DNA from: Streptomyces longhuiensis
GTDB lineage: Bacteria; Actinomycetota; Actinomycetes; Streptomycetales; Streptomycetaceae
Assembly (NCBI RefSeq): GCF_020616555.1
Contig: NZ_CP085173.1
Span: 5,348,001-5,412,000, forward strand
Direction: 5' to 3'
DNA: 64,000 nt
Positions 59,000 through 64,000 of the stretch are shown one piece after another. Positions within the stretch are counted from its first letter, which is position 1. Each line of letters starts with the position of its first letter. A model generated the notes under the pieces. That model was not told where the DNA came from. It saw only the letters and a program-made list of their open reading frames with translations, and did not search any database. Both the position numbers and the translations under genes were made by a program.

Positions 59000-60487
59000 G
59001 TGGTGCCCGAGCTCAAGGCTTCGCAGGCAGTTTCACAGGCAGTGAAGATGCTTACGAAGGTCAAGACCTGGCAGCTCACGGCGGGCGCTGCCACCCTGGG
59101 CCTGGCGCTCTCGGCCGTGGCGGTGGCCTCGGCCGGTCCGTGGGACTCCAGCGGTCAGCGTACGGCGGAGGCGCGCCGAGCTGTGTCCCAGGAGGCCGGG
59201 GGTGGCACAGATCACGGCCGCGACGGGCGCTCCGACGAGCCGGACGCCGCCCCGAGTGCCCGTGCCGTCCTCACGGCGGCGGGCGCCTCGGCCCCCGGCC
59301 CCACCAAGGGTGCGCTCGCCGACGTGCTCGACCCTCTCCTGAACGACCCGGCCCTCGGCAAGCGGCGCACCGCGGCCGTCGTCGACGCGGCCACCGGCGA
59401 GCGGCTGTACGGCAAGAGCTCCGGCGACGCCCTGACGCCCGCGTCGACCACCAAGCTCGCCACCGCGGTCGCCGCCCTGTCGATGCCGGGATCCGACCAC
59501 CGCATCGACACGAAGACCGTCATCGAGCCCGACTCGTCGGCGCACGAGGTCGTCCTCGTCGGCGGCGGAGACCCCACGCTCACCGCCCGCAAGGACGCCG
59601 GGGCGAACGCGAGCCTGCGCGCCCTCGCCGACGCCACCGCCAAGGAACTCAAGGCCCGGGACACGGACGAGATCACGCTCTCGTACGACACCTCGCTCTA
59701 CTCGGGGCCGCCCCTGCACCCCATCGGGCCCAACGAGAACATCGCGCCGGTCAGCGCCCTCATGGCCGACGAGGCGCGCATGGACGACTCGTCGAGCGGC
59801 CCGGCGCCCCGCGAGTCCGACCCGGCCGCCGCCGCCGCGCGGAAGTTCGCGGATCTGCTGCACGACCGCGGCATCAGGACGAAGGGCGAGCCGGGCCCGC
59901 GCAAGGCGTCGGGCGACGCCGAGAAACTGGCCGAGGTGTCGTCGCCGCCCGTGTCGGCCCTGGTCGAGCGCATGCTGACGCACAGTGACAACGACATCGC
60001 GGAGGCCCTGGCCCGCCAGGTGGCGCTCGCCACGGACGAGGCCGCGAGCTTCGACGGCGGGGGCGCGGCGATCCGCAAGGAGCTGGACAAGCTCCGACTC
60101 CCGCTCTCCGGAAGCCACTTCGCGGACGGCAGCGGCCTCGACCGCGCCGACAAGGTCTCCGCCGACCTGCTCACCCAGGTCCTCGCGCACGCCGTCGAAC
60201 GAGAGCGCCCCGGGCTGCGTCCCGTCCTCACCGGACTGCCCGTCGCCGGCTTCACGGGCACGCTGAGCAAGCGGTACACCGACGAGGCCGACGCGGCGGG
60301 CATCGGTCTCGTACGGGCCAAGACCGGCACGCTGACCGGGGTGAACACGCTGGCCGGCACGGTCGTCGACGCGGACGGGCGGCTCCTGGTCTTCGCGTTC
60401 ATGACGGACGGCACCGTGAACCCGGGACAGGCCCAGGCGGCCCTGGACCGCCTCGCGTCGACGGTCGCGAACTGCGGCTGCCGCTGA
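59000..60487 (+). CDS. dacB: D-alanyl-D-alanine carboxypeptidase, PBP4/DacB type (S13)
   Basis: 495 residues. An N-terminal membrane anchor (WQLTAGAATLGLALSAVAVA) precedes SxxK ASTTK, SxN in THSDNDIAEAL and KTG in VRAKTGTL. A large insert sits between the SxxK and SxN boxes, as in PBP4. It removes terminal D-Ala from peptidoglycan. The GTG at 59000 follows AAAGGGG. Divergent from ppa (84 bp). Confidence 0.9.
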   Translation: MVPELKASQAVSQAVKMLTKVKTWQLTAGAATLGLALSAVAVASAGPWDSSGQRTAEARRAVSQEAGGGTDHGRDGRSDEPDAAPSARAVLTAAGASAPGPTKGALADVLDPLLNDPALGKRRTAAVVDAATGERLYGKSSGDALTPASTTKLATAVAALSMPGSDHRIDTKTVIEPDSSAHEVVLVGGGDPTLTARKDAGANASLRALADATAKELKARDTDEITLSYDTSLYSGPPLHPIGPNENIAPVSALMADEARMDDSSSGPAPRESDPAAAAARKFADLLHDRGIRTKGEPGPRKASGDAEKLAEVSSPPVSALVERMLTHSDNDIAEALARQVALATDEAASFDGGGAAIRKELDKLRLPLSGSHFADGSGLDRADKVSADLLTQVLAHAVERERPGLRPVLTGLPVAGFTGTLSKRYTDEADAAGIGLVRAKTGTLTGVNTLAGTVVDADGRLLVFAFMTDGTVNPGQAQAALDRLASTVANCGCR

Positions 60488-60602
60488 CCCGCCCCGCACC
60501 CCGGCCCCGCCCGTCCCGGCCGTGTCCCCTAAGGGGAACAACCGGGGCGCCGTCCGGGGCCAAGCCCCTGTGCACCAGGACCCGAGCACGTACGGTTGAC
60601 GC

Positions 60603-61745
60603 ATGACGAGCATCGGTGGTGCTTCTGGGATGGTCGACTGGAATCTCGCGGTGGCGACCGCGACCCGACTCGTGCGGCCGGGGCCGGAGGTGACCCGGGA
60701 CGAGGCGCGGGCGATCGTCTCGGAGCTGCGCCGGCACGCCAAGGCCTCCGAGGAACACGTCCGCGGCTTCACGCGGATGGCCACCGAGGAGGCGCACGAC
60801 ACGCCCGTCCTCGTCGTCGACCGCCCCGGCTGGGTCCGGGCGAACGTGGCGGGGTTCAGGGAGCTCCTCAAGCCCCTCCTGGACAAGATGGAGGAGCGGC
60901 GCGGCTCCGGCCCCGGCGGAGCCGTCCTCGGCGCCGTCGGCGGCAAGGTCACGGGCGTCGAGCTCGGCATGCTGCTGTCGTTCCTGTCCTCCCGCGTCCT
61001 CGGGCAGTACGAGACCTTCGCCCCCGCCACGCGGGACCTGCCGGCCGCGCCGAACGGCGGCGGAAGACTCCTCCTCGTCGCGCCGAACATCGTGCACGTG
61101 GAGCGCGAACTCGATGTGGATCCGCACGACTTCAGGCTCTGGGTGTGCCTGCACGAGGAGACGCACCGCACGCAGTTCACGGCCGTGCCCTGGCTGCGTG
61201 ACCACCTCGAGGGCGAGATCCAGTCATTCCTCGCCGAGACCGACGTCGACCCGATGACGTTCCTGGAGCGCATCCGGGAGGCGGCCCAGTCCCTGGCGGG
61301 CGCACGCCCCGAGGGCGAGCAGGGCGAGGGCGACGACGGGGGCCGCTCCCTGGTCGAGCTCGTGCAGTCCCCGGCCCAGCGCGAGATCCTCGCCCGGCTC
61401 ACCGCCGTGATGTCACTGCTCGAAGGGCACGCGGACTTCGTGATGGACGGGGTCGGGCCCGCGGTGGTGCCGTCGGTGGCCGAGATCAGGGAGAAGTTCA
61501 AGGAGCGCCGTCAGAAGGGCGCGTCCCGCCTGGACCTGGCGCTGCGCAAGCTCCTGGGCCTCGACGCGAAGCTGCGCCAGTACCGCGACGGCGAGCGGTT
61601 CGTCAGGGCCGTGGTGAACGAGGTGGGTATGGACGGATTCAATCGCGTATGGACATCTCCGAACACGCTCCCCACCAAGGCGGAGATCGCCAAACCGGCG
61701 GACTGGGTCGCGCGGGTGCACCGCAAGTCGGAGGGTGCACCGTAA
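60603..61745 (+). CDS. Zinc-dependent metalloprotease (DUF2342; F420-associated)
   Basis: 380 residues with the zincin motif LHEETHRTQF and a third ligand in LLEGHADFVMDGVG. Family members are often called coenzyme F420 biosynthesis-associated proteins, though their role is proteolytic in principle. Followed by tilS and hpt, an order conserved in Streptomyces. Confidence 0.9.
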   Translation: MTSIGGASGMVDWNLAVATATRLVRPGPEVTRDEARAIVSELRRHAKASEEHVRGFTRMATEEAHDTPVLVVDRPGWVRANVAGFRELLKPLLDKMEERRGSGPGGAVLGAVGGKVTGVELGMLLSFLSSRVLGQYETFAPATRDLPAAPNGGGRLLLVAPNIVHVERELDVDPHDFRLWVCLHEETHRTQFTAVPWLRDHLEGEIQSFLAETDVDPMTFLERIREAAQSLAGARPEGEQGEGDDGGRSLVELVQSPAQREILARLTAVMSLLEGHADFVMDGVGPAVVPSVAEIREKFKERRQKGASRLDLALRKLLGLDAKLRQYRDGERFVRAVVNEVGMDGFNRVWTSPNTLPTKAEIAKPADWVARVHRKSEGAP

Positions 61746-61960
61746 GGCAGGGTCGTGAAACAAATACGGCCAACGGCAGGAGAACGCCCCTGTAATCACC
61801 CATCCGAGGGACCGTGGGCCGTGGGTAGGCGTGCAATGCTCGGGGAATGGCTCGGCTCTGTCACGATCGACACACTCTGAGTGACTGAAATCACCGAGTC
61901 GCTGTTGAGTGACTAGTCCGAGCCACACCCCCACCGAAAACTTCATGAAGGGAACCGGAC
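61746..61960. promoter_or_regulatory. Intergenic region with a GAGTGACT direct repeat, upstream of tilS
   Basis: 215 bp. GAGTGACT occurs twice (near 61879 and 61905) about 26 bp apart. tilS has GAAGGGAACC upstream of its ATG. No gene. Confidence 0.4.
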
Positions 61961-62983
61961 ATGGGTCCCCATCCTGCGGTCGCGGCGATACGCCTGGCGG
62001 TCCGCCGCGTACTCCACGACGTACTCAACGAACACAGCGCCCCCCATTCGGTGCCGCACGCCCGGCGCACCCCGCCCCTGGTGCTTGTCGCCTGCTCCGG
62101 CGGTGCCGACTCCATGGCGCTCGCCTCGGCCCTCGCCTTCGAGGCCCCCAAGCTCGGCATCCGCGCCGGTGGTGTGACGGTCGACCACGGTCTGCAGCCC
62201 GGCTCCGATCTCCGCGCCGCCGAAGTCGTCGCGCGGCTCACCGCCCTGCGCCTCGACCCCGTCGAGTCCGCGGCCGTGCACGTCGGCCGCGACGGCGGGC
62301 CCGAGGCCGCCGCGAGGGACGCCAGATACGCCGCGCTCGACGCCGCAGCGGACCGGCACGGCGCCGCCGCGATCCTGCTCGGCCACACCCGCGACGATCA
62401 GGCGGAGACGGTCCTGCTCGGCCTCGCCCGCGGCTCCGGCATCCGCTCCCTGTCCGGAATGGCCGCGACCTCGGGGGTCGACGGCCGTTACCGCAGGCCC
62501 TTCCTCCACGTCGACCGCCAGACCGCCCGCAAGGCGTGCATGGCCCAGTCGCTGCCCGTCTGGGACGACCCGCACAACACGGATCCGGCGTACACGCGCT
62601 CCCGGCTGCGCCACGAGGGGCTGCCCGCCCTGGAGAAGGCGCTCGGCAAGGGCGTCGTCGAGGCGCTCGCCCGTACGGCCCAGTTGTCCCGTGACGACGC
62701 CGACGCCCTGGACACGTGGGCCGCGCAGGCCGAAGCCCTGGTGCGGGACCCCGCGGGCCTCCTGGAGTGCGCCAAGCTCTACGCGCTGCCGCCCGCCGTA
62801 CGCCGCCGTGTACTGCGCCGCGCGGCCATCGAGGCCGGTGCCCCGGCGGGTTCTCTGTTCGCCCGGCACATCGAAGAGGTCGACCGTCTGATCACCGGTT
62901 GGCGCGGCCAGGGGGAGATCAACCTCCCCGGCAAGGTCGTGGCTCAGCGGCAGGGTGGCAGACTGGTCATCCGGCAAGGCTGA
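61961..62983 (+). CDS. tilS: tRNA(Ile)-lysidine synthetase
   Basis: 340 residues. PP-loop [35 protein letters not shown] and the [16 protein letters not shown] region. It modifies the wobble C of tRNA-Ile(CAU) to lysidine with ATP. An ATG with GGGAACCGG upstream starts the gene; hpt follows after 45 bp. Confidence 0.95.
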   Translation: MGPHPAVAAIRLAVRRVLHDVLNEHSAPHSVPHARRTPPLVLVACSGGADSMALASALAFEAPKLGIRAGGVTVDHGLQPGSDLRAAEVVARLTALRLDPVESAAVHVGRDGGPEAAARDARYAALDAAADRHGAAAILLGHTRDDQAETVLLGLARGSGIRSLSGMAATSGVDGRYRRPFLHVDRQTARKACMAQSLPVWDDPHNTDPAYTRSRLRHEGLPALEKALGKGVVEALARTAQLSRDDADALDTWAAQAEALVRDPAGLLECAKLYALPPAVRRRVLRRAAIEAGAPAGSLFARHIEEVDRLITGWRGQGEINLPGKVVAQRQGGRLVIRQG

Positions 62984-63028
62984 CGAGGGGCGCGAGTCCT
63001 TCAGCGGCCGGTGGGACGACCGAAAGTG

Positions 63029-63589
63029 ATGCGGGTGGACGCGAAAGACATGGGCACCGACCTTCAGTCGGTGCTCATCACCAAGGAAGAGATCGACGCG
63101 AAGCTGGCCGAGCTGGCCGCGAAGATCGATGCGGAATACGCGGGCAAGGACCTGCTGATCGTCGGTGTCCTCAAGGGCGCCGTGATGGTCATGGCGGACC
63201 TGGCGCGTGCGCTGTCCACCCCCGTCACGATGGACTGGATGGCGGTGTCCTCGTACGGCGCGGGCACCCAGTCGTCCGGCGTCGTGCGGATCCTCAAGGA
63301 CCTCGACACCGACATCAAGGGCAAGCACGTCCTGATCGTCGAGGACATCATCGACTCCGGCCTCACGCTGTCGTGGCTGCTCACCAACCTCGGCACCCGC
63401 GAGCCCGCGAGCCTCGAGGTCTGCACGCTGCTGCGCAAGCCGGAGGCGGCGAAGGTGGCCATCGACGTGAAGTGGACCGGGTTCGAGATCCCGAACGAGT
63501 TCGTCGTCGGGTACGGCCTGGACTACGCGGAGAAGTACCGGAACCTGCCGTTCGTCGGCACTCTGGCTCCCCACGTCTACGGCGGCTGA
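63029..63589 (+). CDS. hpt: Hypoxanthine phosphoribosyltransferase
   Basis: 186 residues. PRPP loop [33 protein letters not shown], and the C-terminal [20 protein letters not shown] are intact. It salvages hypoxanthine and guanine. ATG at 63029 (MRVDAKDMG) was preferred as the typical start in Streptomyces; GTG at 63011 is an in-frame alternative. Likely cotranscribed with tilS and followed by ftsH. Confidence 0.94.
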   Translation: MRVDAKDMGTDLQSVLITKEEIDAKLAELAAKIDAEYAGKDLLIVGVLKGAVMVMADLARALSTPVTMDWMAVSSYGAGTQSSGVVRILKDLDTDIKGKHVLIVEDIIDSGLTLSWLLTNLGTREPASLEVCTLLRKPEAAKVAIDVKWTGFEIPNEFVVGYGLDYAEKYRNLPFVGTLAPHVYGG

Positions 63590-63617
63590 CCGGCCGCCGA
63601 AGCCATGTGAGACGGTC

Positions 63618-63637
63618 GGGAACCCCTGCGGGTTCCC
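63618..63637 (+). terminator. Hairpin after hpt
   Basis: GGGAACCC-CTGC-GGGTTCCC, perfect 8-bp stem, 28 bp after the hpt stop; no U-tract. Confidence 0.6.
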
Positions 63638-63786
63638 CGCCGTTGGAGCATGCGTGGGCGAGATTCCCAGCCGTCCCCTGCGGCTTCGGGTGACAATGCT
63701 GGGGTACCGTCCGAAGAACAGTCTTCAAAACAGCCTTTATCAAACTCACTATGGCAGGAGGGACGGGGCGGCATCGCTCCGTATGG

Positions 63787-64000
63787 ATGGACGTGAAGCG
63801 ATACTTCCGTGGGCCGGTCATGTGGATCGTGCTGGCCGTCCTTGCCGTGGTCGTGTTGATGCAGGTCGTCGGTTCGTCCGGTGGCTACAAGACAGTGGAC
63901 ACCGGCCAGGTCATTCAGGCCATCGACGACAACAAGGTGCAGTCGGCCAAGCTGACCACCGGCGACGAAAACAACATCAAGGTCGAGCTCAAGGACGGCC
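63787..64000 (+). CDS. ftsH: ATP-dependent zinc metalloprotease FtsH, N-terminal part
   Basis: Partial; continues past the window. The N-terminus MDVKRYFRGPVMWIVLAVLA has a first TM helix (VMWIVLAVLAVVVLMQVVGS) and the FtsH extracytoplasmic domain beginning GGYKTVDTGQVIQAIDD. Membrane-bound AAA protease for quality control. ATG 63787 matches homologues; ATG 63751 in the same frame is an alternative, and AGGAGGG at 63755 fits neither start well. Confidence 0.92.
   Translation, partial: MDVKRYFRGPVMWIVLAVLAVVVLMQVVGSSGGYKTVDTGQVIQAIDDNKVQSAKLTTGDENNIKVELKDG

Noticed and set aside
60488..60602. Riboswitch-like hairpin TCCCC-TA-AGGGGA between dacB and the metalloprotease gene
   Set aside because: A short simple hairpin only; no conserved riboswitch core visible, and it may be a terminator.

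Overview
The window is a high-GC actinomycete chromosome, almost certainly Streptomyces. The evidence is GC-rich third codon positions, frequent GTG and leaderless starts, a tipA gene with its characteristic operator, a WhiJ-type regulator/HATPase/DUF397 cluster, a zinc-independent ribosomal protein cluster, and the order ppa-dacB-metalloprotease-tilS-hpt-ftsH, which (from memory) matches Streptomyces coelicolor. Both window edges cut genes: tmk on the left and ftsH on the right.

Layout. (1) 1-5.1 kb: core genes tmk, holB and a Tap-type secreted peptidase, then tRNA-Thr(CGT). (2) 5.05-27.15 kb: a 22-kb actinomycete integrative and conjugative element (AICE) integrated at the 3' end of the tRNA. 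It is bounded by a perfect 90-bp direct repeat (5045-5134 and 27063-27152). Order from the tRNA: integrase, excisionase, a TGACGCA-rich putative origin, a helicase-like ATPase and a Prim-Pol primase, small transfer membrane proteins, a repeat cluster that may be the cis-acting transfer locus, a TraB/FtsK translocase, a chaplin gene, an operon of small transfer genes, and a GntR (KorSA-like) regulator. Then comes a cargo arm: an XRE-TPR regulator with a creatininase-family enzyme, two membrane-anchored hypothetical proteins, a single-chain DUF262/DUF1524 nuclease, and an NLR-type STAND ATPase next to a small effector-like gene. (3) 27.2-41.9 kb: chromosomal genes (AhpD-like protein, SigE-like ECF sigma factor with a membrane partner, a PolA-like polymerase, nitrilase-family hydrolase, quinone oxidoreductase, FtsX/LolD-type ABC transporter, DUF2786, FUSC, lipoprotein). 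(4) 42.0-43.1 kb: divergent rpsN-rpmB and rpmG-rpmE around a likely Zur operator. (5) 43.2-56.6 kb: aldehyde dehydrogenase, the WhiJ-like cluster, an ArsR operon with twin operators, a PadR/DrrAB unit, a ClC-GadB pair, tipA, YbjQ, DedA. (6) 56.6-64 kb: ThrE-type exporter, ppa, dacB, metalloprotease, tilS, hpt, ftsH.

The most notable finding is at the attR end of the element (23.7-26.8 kb). A two-gene operon encodes a small hydrophobic/coiled-coil protein and an NB-ARC-TPR protein that share one roughly 17-residue motif, at the C-terminus of the first and the N-terminus of the second. That is the architecture of bacterial NLR/amyloid-signalling effector pairs, and together with the neighbouring DUF262/DUF1524 gene it makes the cargo arm look like an antiphage island. 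Paired 12-bp-spaced GGTCTCA repeats flank both att sites and look like integrase arm sites.
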